DNA of 64,000 nt from Didymella arachidicola (lineage: Eukaryota > Ascomycota > Dothideomycetes > Pleosporales > Didymellaceae): the NCBI GenBank assembly GCA_016630955.3, contig CM049986.1, forward strand, positions 1,302,001-1,366,000, given 5' to 3'. The translations under genes were made by a program, and so were the position numbers. Positions within the stretch are counted from its first letter, which is position 1. Every line of letters starts with the position of its first letter. This document shows, in pieces, positions 1 to 10,550 of the stretch. The notes under the pieces were generated by a model, which had not been told where the DNA came from, did not search any database, and saw only the letters and a list, made by a program, of their open reading frames with translations.

Positions 1-28
1 ATCTGCTGGGATTCTTAGGAGCGAGCAA

Positions 29-51
29 TGTGTGTGTGTGTGTGTGTGTGT
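29..51. repeat. (TG)n microsatellite
   Basis: About eleven uninterrupted TG dinucleotides lie in the 3' flank of the Tre2-like gene. The rest of positions 1-248 shows no convincing gene. This is a simple repeat with no evident function and is likely to vary in length between strains. Confidence 0.9.
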
Positions 52-248
52 TGACTTGGTTGGGGAGGTGGTGCGCTGCGAGGAGGGGAGGGATGGGATG
101 ATGGGTGTGGAAGAAAAAGAAGAAGAAGATAGTTCACAGTTCCGCTAGACGTACCCAACCCGCCAAAGAACGAATATGCAATATACAAAAACACACAAAA
201 GTCTCGCCCAAAAAACGCCATACTATGCAACCCAAGCCCCTCACACAC

Positions 249-3026
249 CTACCCCCCACCCAACACATCGCCCGCCCTCTCCAAATACGCCGCCGTCTTC
301 CTAATCTCCTCCCTCGCCCTCTCCCAATCCAACTTCTCAATCGCGTCCCTGGCAAAAGGGAAAACGCTGCTTTCGTGCGCGTTGCGCGTGGAGGGGGCGA
401 AGAGGATGTGTTTGAATTGTTCGCGGTTGGGTAGCTGTTGGAAAGAATTAGCATTACGTCGCACAGAGAGAAAAAAAAAGGGGGGGGGGAAGAAAAAAAA
501 ACGTACACCTCTAACCGCTGTATCCTCCTTACCAACCGGCAGATCAAGCAGCAGCGTCTCAAACTGCCCCATCTTCGCATTATGCCCCACCCTCTGCATC
601 GTCACGCCCGCCGTCTCAAACCCGCCCGTGGCATAAACCTGATTGTACCAACTCGTCTCCCACTTGTGAAACTCCTCCGCCTTCCCCTTCAACTTGCTGA
701 GACTATCCACCAGCGGTGCGAATATCTCAATGTCGAACTCGCCCCCCGCTTTCTCCGTGTCGTCGAGCAGCCGCTGGCCTTCGGACTGCAGGTGGGCTGC
801 GTAGTTTGTGATGCGCAGGGGCACAATGGGTTCCTGGGCGAGTTCGAGGATGAGCAGGATGAGGAGTTGGGCGTGGAGGTGGTGGTAGAGAAAGCCCGGG
901 TCGATGTGTTGGGCGAGCCAGGCGAAGGTTTCGTAGCAGCTGGCGGACATGGGGTTGCGGGGGGAGTCTTTTGGGGCGAAGCCGAAGTCGAGGGAAGATG
1001 TGCCGGCGATGAATTGGAAGGGTGCGGAGTCGTGGGTGGCGGATGGGTTGGTGATGTGGGAGCCGCGGAGTTCCCAGGTTTCTTTGAGGGTTTTGTTGTC
1101 CATGTGTGGGTCGGTGAGGCGGTCGAGGACGCGGTGCCAGGCGTGGGTAAAGAGCGGGGAGCCGCTGGCCCAGAGCTTGTCGCCGGTGATGGCGGCGTCG
1201 ATGTTGATGTACGCGAGGGCGTTTTCGCGGAGGGCGTCGACGTTGGCTTCGACGTGCTCGGTGGAGCCGGCGTGGTTGTATTCGCCGGCGTCCCAGGAGG
1301 CGAATTGGATGGTGCGCATGGGACGCCAGCCCTGGGCGCGCAGGTCGCCCAGGACGCGCGCGACTTCGAGCATGATGGCGGTGCCTGATCCTGGGTCTGC
1401 GCTGCCGAAGCAGAAGGAGTCGCGGTGGTTGCCGATGATGATCTTGTGGGTTGTGTCTTCGAGGCCGCGGATGGAGCCAAAGACGTTGGTGATGCGCTGC
1501 TGCTCGACTTCATCCTGCTCGTTGGAGAGCTTGACTCGGGGCGACTTGTCGGGGTGGCCAGAGAACCACTTGTCGCCTACATCAGGGACTGCGCCTGTCC
1601 AGTCGTCTGGCAGCGCCTCGCCGATGCCGTGGAGAGACTTGAGCAGCTTTTGCGCGTCTTTCCACGACAGAGGCAAGCTCGGGATCTTGGGCAGACCAGG
1701 ATTCTTATCCTTGGGCATGCGGTCCTGCTTCTTGGAGCTCGGCTTGCCTGGTGTGAGGGGGTCACCGAGGATCATGTTGGACAGGGCGACTGAACCACGT
1801 TGCACACTTGTGTCAGGTCGCCACATGCCGTCTGGCCATGTCTTGCCCTTTTTGAAACCGTCCTCGGCGGGGTCTGAGTAGACGAGTACACCAACGACGC
1901 CGGCATCCTGCGCTGATTTGATCTTCATGGCCAAGTCCGGCTGTGTCCCGTAGTCCCGACACAGCACCACAGCGCCCTGAACGTCGACGCCGCTGTCCCA
2001 CAGGCGCTTGAAGTCCTTTTTGTCGCAATAGTTGACGTAGATCAGCGGCCCCTGAACGGTTCCAGACGCAGACAGGGCGTGGAAAGCGGGTGTCTGAGCC
2101 CTCGGGGGGGTATATACCGACGGCTCGTCCAGGTTCGCCTTCCAGCCCTTGCCCTCGCCCTCGACAATCTCGACGCCGCGGCCGGCCTTCTGCGGGTAGT
2201 TCATGTACACCCAGTACTCGTCGTGGGTGTACGTGTCCATGTGGGCGTCCTTGAACTTGCCCTCGATCCACTGGCCCTGGACGTAGCTGCCCTCGGTGCC
2301 GGCCAAGTGGTCGAAGCTGGCGATGTACTCGAGGTTCTTCTCGATGCGCCAGGCCTCGATGTTCTTCTGGGCCTCGCGGCGCACCCACTCGGCGTTGAAC
2401 TGGGCGCCGAAGCCGCCGCCGGCCATGGGCACGACCTCGCTCACGACCAGCAGGTAGACGAGCGAGACGATGACGATGAGGCCGCACAGACGCGCAATGA
2501 CGCTCCAGCCCGGCTTGTACTCGTCCGGGACGGTGGGCAGGCGGTCGGTGAGGAAGGCAAAGGACGGGCGGAGGCGGCGCGGCCAGGCGAGGCGCGGCAG
2601 TTGCAGGCTCGAGAGGCTGCTGGTGATGCTGTAGAAGCGCTTGGAGAAGCGGCCGCGGGAGCGATTGCGGCGGGCGCGGGCGTCGTCGGCGGCCTCGGGG
2701 TCGAGCATGTCCATCTCCTCGAGGATCTGGCGGTGCTCGTCGTCGGCGCTGTCGCGCACGGGGCTGCCGAGCTCCGAGTCGCCATCGTCGACCGACTGCA
2801 CGCTCGGCGGGTGGTAGTAGGCGTTGCGGCGCGAGGGCCCGCTGTTCTGTGTGTGGACATGGCCATCCGGCGCGAGCAGTCCCTGCCTTTCGGCGTCGTC
2901 GCTGACCTCGTTCGGCCCGCGGCGGGCAGTCGATGTGTGGCGCGAGCTGGTGGCTTCTTCGTAGGAGGGGATGGGAGGGTCTTCGGGTGGCTCGTACAAG
3001 TGAAGGGGCGGTTTCTCGTCGGGCAT
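249..3026 (-). CDS. Tre2/Vps70-type transferrin-receptor-like protein (M28 peptidase-like)
   Basis: Single-pass type II membrane protein of about 901 residues after removal of one in-frame 72-nt intron (435-506, donor GTACGT, acceptor CAACAG). In order it has a disordered cytosolic tail (1-170) with a PY-like IPSY at residues 19-22, one membrane helix (about 176-200), a PA domain (about 320-420), an M28 zinc-peptidase fold (about 510-700) and a C-terminal transferrin-receptor dimerisation domain. Zinc-ligand positions His534 (NHRDS) and Asp544 (DPGSG) are present. The family motif D-x-E-E reads D-A-G-E (Gly581-Glu582), so the catalytic glutamate is missing. In yeast the Tre1/Tre2 proteins act with Bsd2 and the ubiquitin ligase Rsp5 to sort metal transporters to the vacuole, and the PY-like motif plus the lost catalytic residue fit that role better than a peptidase. 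The function is inferred from family; the domain assignment is solid. Confidence 0.85.
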   Translation of the reverse strand: MPDEKPPLHLYEPPEDPPIPSYEEATSSRHTSTARRGPNEVSDDAERQGLLAPDGHVHTQNSGPSRRNAYYHPPSVQSVDDGDSELGSPVRDSADDEHRQILEEMDMLDPEAADDARARRNRSRGRFSKRFYSITSSLSSLQLPRLAWPRRLRPSFAFLTDRLPTVPDEYKPGWSVIARLCGLIVIVSLVYLLVVSEVVPMAGGGFGAQFNAEWVRREAQKNIEAWRIEKNLEYIASFDHLAGTEGSYVQGQWIEGKFKDAHMDTYTHDEYWVYMNYPQKAGRGVEIVEGEGKGWKANLDEPSVYTPPRAQTPAFHALSASGTVQGPLIYVNYCDKKDFKRLWDSGVDVQGAVVLCRDYGTQPDLAMKIKSAQDAGVVGVLVYSDPAEDGFKKGKTWPDGMWRPDTSVQRGSVALSNMILGDPLTPGKPSSKKQDRMPKDKNPGLPKIPSLPLSWKDAQKLLKSLHGIGEALPDDWTGAVPDVGDKWFSGHPDKSPRVKLSNEQDEVEQQRITNVFGSIRGLEDTTHKIIIGNHRDSFCFGSADPGSGTAIMLEVARVLGDLRAQGWRPMRTIQFASWDAGEYNHAGSTEHVEANVDALRENALAYINIDAAITGDKLWASGSPLFTHAWHRVLDRLTDPHMDNKTLKETWELRGSHITNPSATHDSAPFQFIAGTSSLDFGFAPKDSPRNPMSASCYETFAWLAQHIDPGFLYHHLHAQLLILLILELAQEPIVPLRITNYAAHLQSEGQRLLDDTEKAGGEFDIEIFAPLVDSLSKLKGKAEEFHKWETSWYNQVYATGGFETAGVTMQRVGHNAKMGQFETLLLDLPVGKEDTAVRGVRFFFFPPPFFFLSVRRNANSFQQLPNREQFKHILFAPSTRNAHESSVFPFARDAIEKLDWERAREEIRKTAAYLERAGDVLGGG
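465..501. repeat. Homopurine tract inside an intron
   Basis: A run of nine A, ten G and then mostly A lies inside the only intron of the Tre2-like gene. On the coding strand it is a polypyrimidine tract made of T and C homopolymers. It sits between the donor and a branch-like TGCTAAT. The run length may be miscalled because homopolymers are error-prone. Confidence 0.85.
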
Positions 3027-3440
3027 GGTGGCTGCGGCGGCGGCGATGGCGGCGGGAGTGCACGAGGAGGGAGGCGGAGCAGTGCTATCGGCCCAGCATG
3101 GTGGACTGGGCTGGGAACGCGGCAGCGGCCGGGAAGGGGAGGAATGCAGGCACGAAGGCGAGAAAGGACTGCGATAATTATGGCGTTGCGCGGACGGACG
3201 TCGAGGACTCGAGGGCGCTCACGGCTGGTCGTGTCCGACGAGTCCTATACGATGCGACGCGGCTGCTGGACCCTGGCTGAGGCTTGGGACCTGAAACTCG
3301 CTGCCGACACTGGACACGCGCTGCACCGCAGCCATTGCTTCAGCATTCAACACTCGACACTGGACACGAGCAAACACGGCTCGCTGCTAGCACTCGCACG
3401 CCAATCACAATGTCTCCTCGCACTCCCATCACAACCACCC

Positions 3441-4470
3441 TCACATCCCCCGCCCGCCCGTCACCTTGATCGTCTCGCCGTTCACATAACTAAACAACGG
3501 ACTCGCCACCGCCAGCACCACGCTCGCCGCCTCCGTCGCCGTCCCCGGCCTCCTCAGCGGAATATCAGCATGCTCCTGCCCGCCCGTGGCCGCCTTTTGC
3601 TTCTGCGGGATCCCCAGCGCCACCTTCTCGCCCTGGCATCGTCAGTAAAAACACACGAGAAGCCATCCAGCACTCACATCAGCCAGCTGCACAAACGCGC
3701 CCTCCTCCTTGGCCGCCGTCAGCCTCGTCGCAATATGCCCAAACGCAACCGTGTTCGCGCGCACCCCAAAACTCGGTCCCCACCTACTCTCACATTAGCC
3801 CGCATCCCACTCACCTCAACAACAGACACTCAAAACTTACTCCTTTGCAATCGTCTTCGTCACCCCCGTAACCCCCGCCTTCGCAAGCGCATAGTTCACC
3901 TGCCCCGCATTCCCGTGCAATCCGCTCGTACTCGAGATGTTCACAATACACCGCGCCTCGCCGTCCCTGATGCGGAAGTACGGCGCCGCCGCGCGCACGA
4001 TTTTGAAGGGCGCCGTCGCGTGCAGGTCGACAATGGTGTGCCATTGCTTGTCGGTCATTTTGTGGATCACCCCGTCCCACGTGTAGCCCGCGTTGTTGAC
4101 GATGATGTGTATCTTGCCGTTGCCAAACGCCGCGCTTTTTTCAATGAGCGTCTTGATGTACGCATCGTCCAGCACGTCGCCTGTAACCGCAATGGCCTGC
4201 CCGCCGGACGCGGTAATCGCCGACACGACGGACTCGGCTTTTCCTGCGCGCCGTTAGACACCCCATATACTTTATACTTGGTCTAGGTAGGAACGCACGC
4301 GCATCCACATCAGCAACCACAACCCTCGCCCCCTCATTCGCAAACAACCGCGCACACTCCGCGCCAATACCTTGTCCCGAGCCAGTGATGATGGCGACCT
4401 GCCCCGCCAGCAGTCCGCGGGGGTAGTTGAGGTGGTTTGCAATCTGGGAGACTCGTTCCGAAGCAGACAT
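3441..4470 (-). CDS. Short-chain dehydrogenase/reductase, FabG-like
   Basis: Predicted NAD(P)-dependent oxidoreductase of 290 residues in four exons: 4470-4299, 4243-3841, 3783-3678 and 3632-3441. All three introns (55, 57 and 45 nt) are GT-AG and restore a continuous SDR fold. Visible motifs are the Rossmann glycine motif TGSGQGIG near residue 29, the NNAG structural motif and the catalytic Ser with Y-A-L-A-K, where Tyr and Lys form the YxxxK pair. The C-terminus ends in a typical SDR strand (VNGETIKVTGG). It resembles fungal proteins annotated as 3-oxoacyl-ACP reductase, but the physiological substrate cannot be read from sequence. No obvious peroxisomal targeting signal ends the protein (RGM). 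The start ATG is the first in frame after an upstream stop. Confidence 0.85.
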
Positions 4471-4989
4471 TGTGATACAATGCGATTAGTGCTGGTGATG
4501 GCGGTAGGAGAATGCAACTGGACGCAGTGAACTCAATCAATCAGAAGAATATTATACCGTGTTGTGTGTTGTGTGTGGTGCTAAACTACGTATACATACA
4601 CTCCCCTCGAGCTGGAGCTTAGATGCGGAGAACCGAGAGTCGCTGCGCCGAGGTTCACTTGTGTGCTATACCGTTTCCGGCCTAGGTGGGAGGTGCTGAC
4701 TCGCTGCGACGACAGAGCAGCAGTAGGTACGACGCCGAGGCAGAGATTGTGGTTTTTCGCTTTGGTACTCATATTGCGTATCATGGCTTATGTGACTTGG
4801 TGAACGGGGTATAGTCGAGTAGTGAGGTATACATGCGCTTGTACTTAGAGCAGCTTAAGCCCTCCTCCGTTTGAGCAATTCAGTTGTTGGAACTGCCAAA
4901 CAACGACACCTCATTTAAGACTGTACATTGGATTCTACAAAAAATGCCGCTGGAAAGTGCTCCATGCGCCTGCCATGCTTTTCCTCCAC
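4471..4989. other. Intergenic: SDR promoter side and Lunapark 3' flank
   Basis: 519 bp upstream of the SDR gene (-) and downstream of Lunapark (-). Small open frames occur on both strands but none has a recognisable domain or splice partner. I see no structured RNA or repeat here. Confidence 0.5.
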
Positions 4990-6226
4990 TTACTTCCTGC
5001 CCTTGCCCTTGGTCTTGCTCCGCGTCGACTTACTCGGCGGCGTCTCCTCCTTGACTTGCACAACCTCCACCTCCTGCAGCCCCTCCTCTTCTTCATCCTC
5101 ATCTACATCCTCACCATCATCCTCCTCCTCCACATCCCGCACCATCTCCCTTGCCTTGGCCGTGCGCTCCTCACCCCAGCCCCGCACCAAACCAGCCACT
5201 TCCTCGTGCACCCTCTCCTTGCCATTCCACGCCTTGCACCCTCCACACCGCCACCTCCCAATATCCTCCAGCGTGCGCGCGCCGGGCGGAGCCTGTCCGT
5301 TTACGAGTCTGCACTCGCCGCAGATCAGGACGAGCCGGTTCTTGGGCTGCGTCTCGTCTTCGCCGAGGAGCGCGTCGAGGATGCGGTCGTACCAGTGGGA
5401 TTGGGCGAATGAGGCGGACGAGAACTGGTTTGTTGCGTCGACGGGGCTGAAGGCGTTGGGTGCGAAGTCGGCGCTGGGTAAGAGGTCGGCGCTGGGGGAT
5501 GGCGGGTTTGGAGGCGATGCGGGAACGGGCGGTGCGTGTTGTGGTGTCGCTGGGATCTGCGGCTGGGTTTGTGGGCGCTGGATGTTAGCTGTTGGCGGGG
5601 GCGCAATGCCTGTGCGTGGACCTTGTGGTTGCTGCGGCTTCTGCGGCTTCTGCGGCTTCTGCGGCTTCTTGTTGTCTGGCGTCGTTGGCGGCGTCTCCTG
5701 CTTGGGCGACGCTCCGTACTTTTCCAGCAACTGCTGCGTCGAGTTGTACTTGGTTGCTTCTTTCAGCCTGGTGATTGTGGCGTCGCGCTGCTTGTTGAGC
5801 TTGGCGATGTAGGCGTCGGTGTTGGAGATGCGGTAGTCGAAGTAGCTCGTGAGCGCGTAGCGGACGAGGTATATCCTACTAATATCAGCACAGCTCAAAT
5901 ATTACAAACACACAGACTCACACCACAGGACTGCCCGCAATGACCGACACCTCCACGACCCCCCAGTTCTGCCGGCCAGTGACCAGGATGAGCAGCAGCG
6001 CTGCTAGAATGTACGCAAACCCTGCGTACAGCGTCCACATGACCCGAGTGCGTCTCGACGTCTGCCGCCGCTTGTCATTGACGGCGGTTGCTCTGTTAAT
6101 CTTGCCGGTGAGAGTTGAGAGTGCTTTCTCGAACGAGGCAGCATCTTCGCCCGCCTATTACTATCAGCATACACCTATCCCAGATTCATATTTAAAACTC
6201 ACCCTCCAAGGCCACAGAGACACCAT
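4990..6226 (-). CDS. Lunapark (ER three-way junction protein)
   Basis: 380-residue ER membrane protein in three exons (6226-6203, 6154-5922, 5875-4990), the first coding only eight residues (MVSLWPWR). The N-terminal cytosolic segment leads into a two-helix hairpin (first helix about 50-70, second just after the second intron), then a coiled-coil region starting at DAYIAKLNKQ. A zinc ribbon follows (CGEC ... CGGC, around residue 270), which is the diagnostic Lunapark C4 finger. A proline/glutamine tract (KPQ repeats) and a very acidic tail complete the protein. Lunapark proteins (yeast Lnp1) stabilise tubular ER three-way junctions and counteract the Sey1/atlastin fusion GTPases. The gene is divergent from MZM1, with 222 bp between start codons. 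Confidence 0.88.
5632..5667. repeat. Four tandem copies of a 9-bp coding repeat
   Basis: Perfect tandem CTGCGGCTT repeats inside the Lunapark coding region. On the minus strand they encode repeated Lys-Pro-Gln. The repeat is in frame, so copy-number change would only lengthen or shorten the linker between the coiled coil and the zinc ribbon. Confidence 0.9.
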
Positions 6227-6448
6227 AATGCAGCAGCGAAGTGTACAATTCGCAGCCCAGGGCGGGGGCGTGTCGTGTTCAAAGCAGCCAGCAAGCCATT
6301 TGTCGCGTGGAGAGAGCTGCTGCGACGTCAGCGCACGCTAAGCCCTGGCGATCCATCATGCAGCCACAGCCCGAACTTCCGCCGTACTTTCTTTCCGCGC
6401 CTTCGCGATTCGCCGCCGTCTACTACGATCCAACCCATGACCCGCGAA
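6227..6448. promoter_or_regulatory. Divergent promoter, Lunapark / MZM1
   Basis: 222 bp separate the Lunapark start (-) from the MZM1 start (+). Both transcripts must initiate within this interval or inside neighbouring exons. No TATA box is obvious. An in-frame upstream ATG at 6437 lies 12 bp before the chosen MZM1 start. Confidence 0.5.
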
Positions 6449-6889
6449 ATGGCCCTCGTAGCATACCGCAACCTGCTGCGCTCAGCGCGCATCGCATTCC
6501 ACGGTACGCTGCTTCGCATGTTACTCTTCAATCGCAGCACACTTACGCCTCCGCCAGGAGACTTAAACGTCCTCTCCGCCGCGCGGATCGAGGTGCGCAG
6601 GAACTTCGAGAGCAACCGGCACCTGCAGACCGGCGGCGAGGAGTTCCAGAAGTCGATTGCGCATGCGAATGAAGTGGCGGAGTTTCTGAGGAAGAATGTT
6701 GTGCAGGGAGAGGCTACAGAGGGGGATAATTACAGTATGAGTTGAATGGCAGGGTGGACCAAGGCGTGAGTGTTGCTAACTGGGGCAGGAATTCGGATAC
6801 ACGAGCATACGGAGCGCGGCGATAACGAGGATATCAAGAAGAACAAGGGGAAGAGTAAGTTGGGGGGGACAAAGTGCTGCTCTGCGTAA
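6449..6889 (+). CDS. MZM1: Mitochondrial zinc maintenance protein 1 (LYR-family)
   Basis: Small LYR-motif protein of 110 residues in three exons (6449-6503, 6558-6734, 6789-6889), both introns GT-AG. The protein opens with MALVAYRNLLRSARIAF, the family's N-terminal LYR-type helix. It continues through a helical middle (FLRKNVVQG) and a C-terminal stretch after the second intron (RIRIHEHTERGDN) typical of fungal Mzm1. In yeast Mzm1 acts in the mitochondrial matrix as a chaperone for the Rieske Fe-S protein Rip1 before its insertion into complex III, and its loss disturbs mitochondrial zinc. The start at 6449 is preferred because homologues begin Met-Ala; the in-frame ATG at 6437 would add four residues. 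The last few codons could be altered if the GTAAGT at 6855 is used as a further donor. Confidence 0.85.
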
Positions 6890-6957
6890 ACTTTTTTTGG
6901 TTCGCAATTGATACCCGTGTCGTCCATAACGCCGATCCAATGCTATGTATTATATGT

Positions 6958-8132
6958 TTAGTTGCCTGCCAGACTGGGATAGCTGGCTTCCGCATCGTCT
7001 GATGGCGGAGGTGCGAGAGCAAGGCTGTCCAGGTCGTTCTGCTTGGGTGCTTCGATTGCAGCCTGCGCCGCTGCTCGTCGCGCCGGACCCGCTGCTTGTC
7101 TCCCTTCCTTCGCATACTGCATCCTGATGTTCTGGTCCAGGCTGTCCAGCTGCTTCGGCTTGCCCCACGTAACCCGCAGGGGGCACCCTCTGATAACCAC
7201 TTTGCCCTTTAGTGTCTCCGCTGCTGTCTCTGCATCCTTCCTCTTCACGTAGTTGACATAGGCACAGTGAGCTCGATGTGAGCAGACGAGTGACCGCAGC
7301 TGGCCGTACTGTGCGAAGTGGGTTCGCAGCTCGTGTTCAGGCAGGTCGTCCTCGACGCCAGTGACAAACAGGGACGCGACGTTCGGATCGGAGGGTGGCA
7401 GCCAGTCTTGCGGGTCGGGTTGTGCTGAAGGTCCGCCGGCGCGACCACCTCTCGCGGGCCTCATGCCTCCTCGCGCAGCGCTGGCGCCGCCTCTCGAATC
7501 GCGTGTCCTGATCGGTCCTCCTGTGTGCCCGTATGCAGAACCACCGCCCGTGCCTGGTGCAGGCAGAGCCTTCTGCCCGCCTTCCTCGGCCTCTGCTTCC
7601 AGGCGTCGCTGCTTCTTGTGGTATGGCTCACTCTGCGCCAGTCGCTTCAGCAGATCACGCGCCTTCTCGTCAGTCTTCTCGTATGCCTCCATAACGCCTC
7701 GTCCCTCTTCAATCTCCCTCTCGTGCTCCTGTGCGTAGTATTGGCGGTTGATGTCGCTCTGCGGCCCGGGCGCAACCATCTTGAGCGCTGCGTCGCGGAC
7801 GACAAGGGGCAGACCGAAGGAAAGGTCCAGCATGCAGCACTGGCAGCAGTTTTTCAGACGCGCGCATGTGAGGCAGATGTTGGTGCGCTTCTGTCGCGCT
7901 GTGCGGTCGGCTTTCCAGCGGAAGATTGTGAAGGGTCGTGTGCAGATCTTGCATTCCTGGGGTATGTGAGTAAAGGCACAAGATGATGGCGAAAAGTAGT
8001 ACTTACAGCGCCGTGGTCTTCCTTCAGCATCTGCACGTACGGGTTGTCTGGCAGACACTTCTCGCAGACAGACGGGAAGTCGGTCGTCTCCCATCCGCTG
8101 CGGTTCAGGTCGGTCTTGATCTGCGGCGGCAT
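6958..8132 (-). CDS. SLT11: Pre-mRNA-splicing factor SLT11/ECM2 (RBM22 family)
   Basis: 374-residue nuclear splicing factor in two exons (8132-8007 and 7956-6958). The 50-nt phase-0 intron has GTAAGT and a CCCAG acceptor. The N-terminus carries the Slt11/RBM22 cysteine array (CEKC, CKIC, CLTC, CCQCC) followed by the conserved LDLSFGLP segment. The middle is Arg/Gly-rich and disordered. An RRM lies at about residues 230-305 (SLFVTGVEDDL ... AYVNYVKRKDA). In yeast, Slt11/Ecm2 binds U2/U6 helix II and U6 snRNA within the NineTeen-related complex at the spliceosome's catalytic centre. It is convergent with MZM1 (68 bp apart) and divergent from ERG6. Confidence 0.92.
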
Positions 8133-8661
8133 GGCAGTCGCGGTGAAGTGATCTGGGGGATATGCTCCTCAGGCGTATGCCAGGTACGGACGGGTGGGTC
8201 CTGCGCCGGTGCGACTATGTCGTGCCCTGTTGCGATGGAGGCAGATAGTATTCGAGGTCTGAGGCTGTCAACCACCGTATGGACGAATCGGCAGTGTTGC
8301 AGTACGCGAGTGGGGCGGCGCGGCTGCAGTGAAGGTGCTTCCGTGGGGAGAGTAATGACGGCGAAAGGCTCAAGCCTCAAGGAATGTTTAGCACATGTCG
8401 GGGTGGCACTCTAGCGCGGTCGTAGAGAGACGGCTGTGATTGGCTGCAGCGTCACGTTGCGGCGCGCCAGGGTGGCTTGGTACTAGGGTAATTTGATGCT
8501 ACTCTCGGTGCAAAGTTAGGGGGGTAGGGATCTCCTCTACCGCTATTTCGCATAAGAAACACTGTCGTCCCGTTCTCCGGCTCTTCACTTGGTCAATTGA
8601 CACTGCTTCAACACAGTACCTTCATTTCTATACCCCGTAGTTATTCTTGTCTCCCGCCACC
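8133..8661. promoter_or_regulatory. Divergent promoter, SLT11 / ERG6
   Basis: 529 bp between the SLT11 and ERG6 start codons. An inverted CCAAT box (ATTGG at about 8439-8443) could bind the HAP/CBC complex. I could not find a convincing sterol-response element. The ERG6 start has a strong context (CCACC before ATG). Confidence 0.45.
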
Positions 8662-9900
8662 ATGTCTCCCATTGCGCTCGAACAGGAGGACCACAGCCGT
8701 GATGCTGCCTTCAACAAGGCCATGCACGGCACCTCTGCAAAGGCCCGCGGTGGCATGACCGCCATGCTGCAGAAGGACAAGGCTGCGCAGCAGGCTGCCG
8801 TGGACGAGTACTTCAAGCACTGGGACAACAAGGCCGCCGCCGACGAGACCGAGGAGACACGAAAGGTGCGCCGCGCGTGGCATCAAGTAGAGGTGACGGC
8901 GACTGACTTGCACAGGAACGACGAGACGAGTACGCCACCCTGACCAGGCACTACTACAACCTGGCGACCGACCTGTACGAGTATGGCTGGGGGCAGTCGT
9001 TCCACTTCGCCCGCTATGCGTACGGCGAGTCCTTCTACCGCGCCATTGCCCGCCACGAGCACTACCTCGCCCACAAGATGCAGCTCCAGGACAACATGCG
9101 TGTGCTGGACGTTGGCTGCGGTGTCGGTGGCCCTGCCCGTGAGATTGTCAAGTTCGCCGGCGTCAACGTCGTCGGCCTCAACAACAACGACTACCAGATT
9201 GAGCGTGCCACAGCCTACGCCGAGAAGGAGGGCCTGTCGGACAAGCTCAAGTTCACCAAGGGTGACTTTATGGTGTGTAACGCCACTGTATGTTTAGGTA
9301 TGATGCTAACGACATGACCAGCAAATGTCCTTCCCTGACAACTCTTTCGACGCCGTCTACGCCATTGAGGCCACTGTCCACGCCCCCTCGCTCGAGGGCA
9401 TTTACAGCGAGATCTTCCGTGTGCTGAAGCCCGGCGGTGTCTTCGGTGTCTACGAGTGGCTCATGACCGACAAGTACGACAACGACAACCCTCACCACCG
9501 CGAGATCCGTCTTGGAATCGAGATTGGTGACGGCATCTCCAACATGGAGAAGATCGAGGTCGCTCTTGCGGCTATGAAGTCTGCAGGCTTCGTCCTGGAG
9601 CACCACGAGGATCTGGCTGACCGTGACGACCCGTACCCCTGGTACTGGCCTCTGTCTGGTCAGCTCAAGTACATCAGCACCATTGGCGACATCCCCACCA
9701 TCCTTCGTATGACCAAGCTCGGCCGTGGCATTATCCACAAGTTTGTCGGTGGTCTCGAGATGATCGGCCTGGCGCCCAAGGGCACCCAGAAGACAGCAGA
9801 CAGCCTTGCGCTCGCTGCCGACTGCCTCGTCGCCGGTGGCAAGGAGAAGCTCTTCACACCCATGTACCTCATGGTCGGCCGCAAGCCCGCTGATGCGTAG
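8662..9900 (+). CDS. ERG6: Sterol 24-C-methyltransferase
   Basis: Transfers a methyl group from S-adenosylmethionine to C-24 of zymosterol or lanosterol in ergosterol biosynthesis, at ER membranes and lipid droplets. 379 residues in three exons (8662-8865, 8916-9272, 9322-9900), all phase 0 and GT-AG. The SAM-binding motif VLDVGCGVGGPAREI is intact, as are the Erg6-specific blocks YEYGWGQSFHFARY (sterol binding), VYAIEATVHAP and VYEWLMTDKYD. The C-terminal sterol methyltransferase domain is complete. Length and motifs match the family. The start is the only in-frame ATG with a good context before conserved sequence. Confidence 0.96.
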
Positions 9901-10550
9901 GTGCATTGATTGATTGCATTCTTGCCGCATGTTGTTCTCTAGACCATTTTGCGTCGAGGCCTGTTTCGCCTCGACTTCGCTTCTACGAGCACCGTCTCCA
10001 GCTTTGTACCAAGCGTCGCAAAAGGCGCATTATATATGCATGTAATATCTATAGAGTCTAGGGGGGATAATGAGAACGCGATTTATGGCCATCACAGCAG
10101 TGTCCGAGACGGTGCCAAACGGATGTGTTTATGTTGAGAAAGCGGGCATGCAGCGGGATCAGCCAGGGTCCGACGCTAGTACTGTTTCAACGCAAGGCTG
10201 AGCGAGAGGTCGAGCAGCGACCAGAGACGTGCACTGGTTGAGGGGACGTGAGGGGACTTGAGGCCACGGACAATATGCGCGCAGTGTGTGCCCTGCAGCG
10301 CCGCCCGCACACTGCAGGCAATTGGTGCAAACCGCGGGCGAGGGATAGCACCGGGTGAAAATGGGAGCCAAGCGGTGGAGTGGACCCGTTGGTTGGGCTG
10401 CGCATGGGCCCTCCGAGAGCTCACCTCCGAGAATTCTCAACATTGTGAACAAGACCTCCCGCATCGCATCGCACCACGCCCCAAGCCCTACAGCACGCAT
10501 CGGCCCCCTCTCTCCGCCCTCACTCTCCCACACCCCGAGAGCATCACACA
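9901..10550. other. Intergenic: ERG6 3' flank and PDB1 promoter
   Basis: 650 bp with no coding frame I can support. It must contain the ERG6 terminator and the PDB1 promoter. Overlapping open frames on both strands in 10159-10550 lack recognisable domains. Confidence 0.5.

Noticed and set aside
438..1388. Long plus-strand frame opposite the Tre2-like gene
   Set aside because: Shadow of high-GC coding sequence on the other strand; Gly/Val-rich low-complexity product.
1813..3063. 416-codon alternative minus-strand frame inside the Tre2-like gene
   Set aside because: Arg/Pro-rich out-of-frame product overlapping a clear domain-containing frame.
2079..4286. 735-codon plus-strand frame spanning two minus-strand genes
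   Set aside because: Overlaps verified exons and an SDR promoter; composition (Ala/Arg/Leu-rich) is typical of antisense GC-rich shadows.
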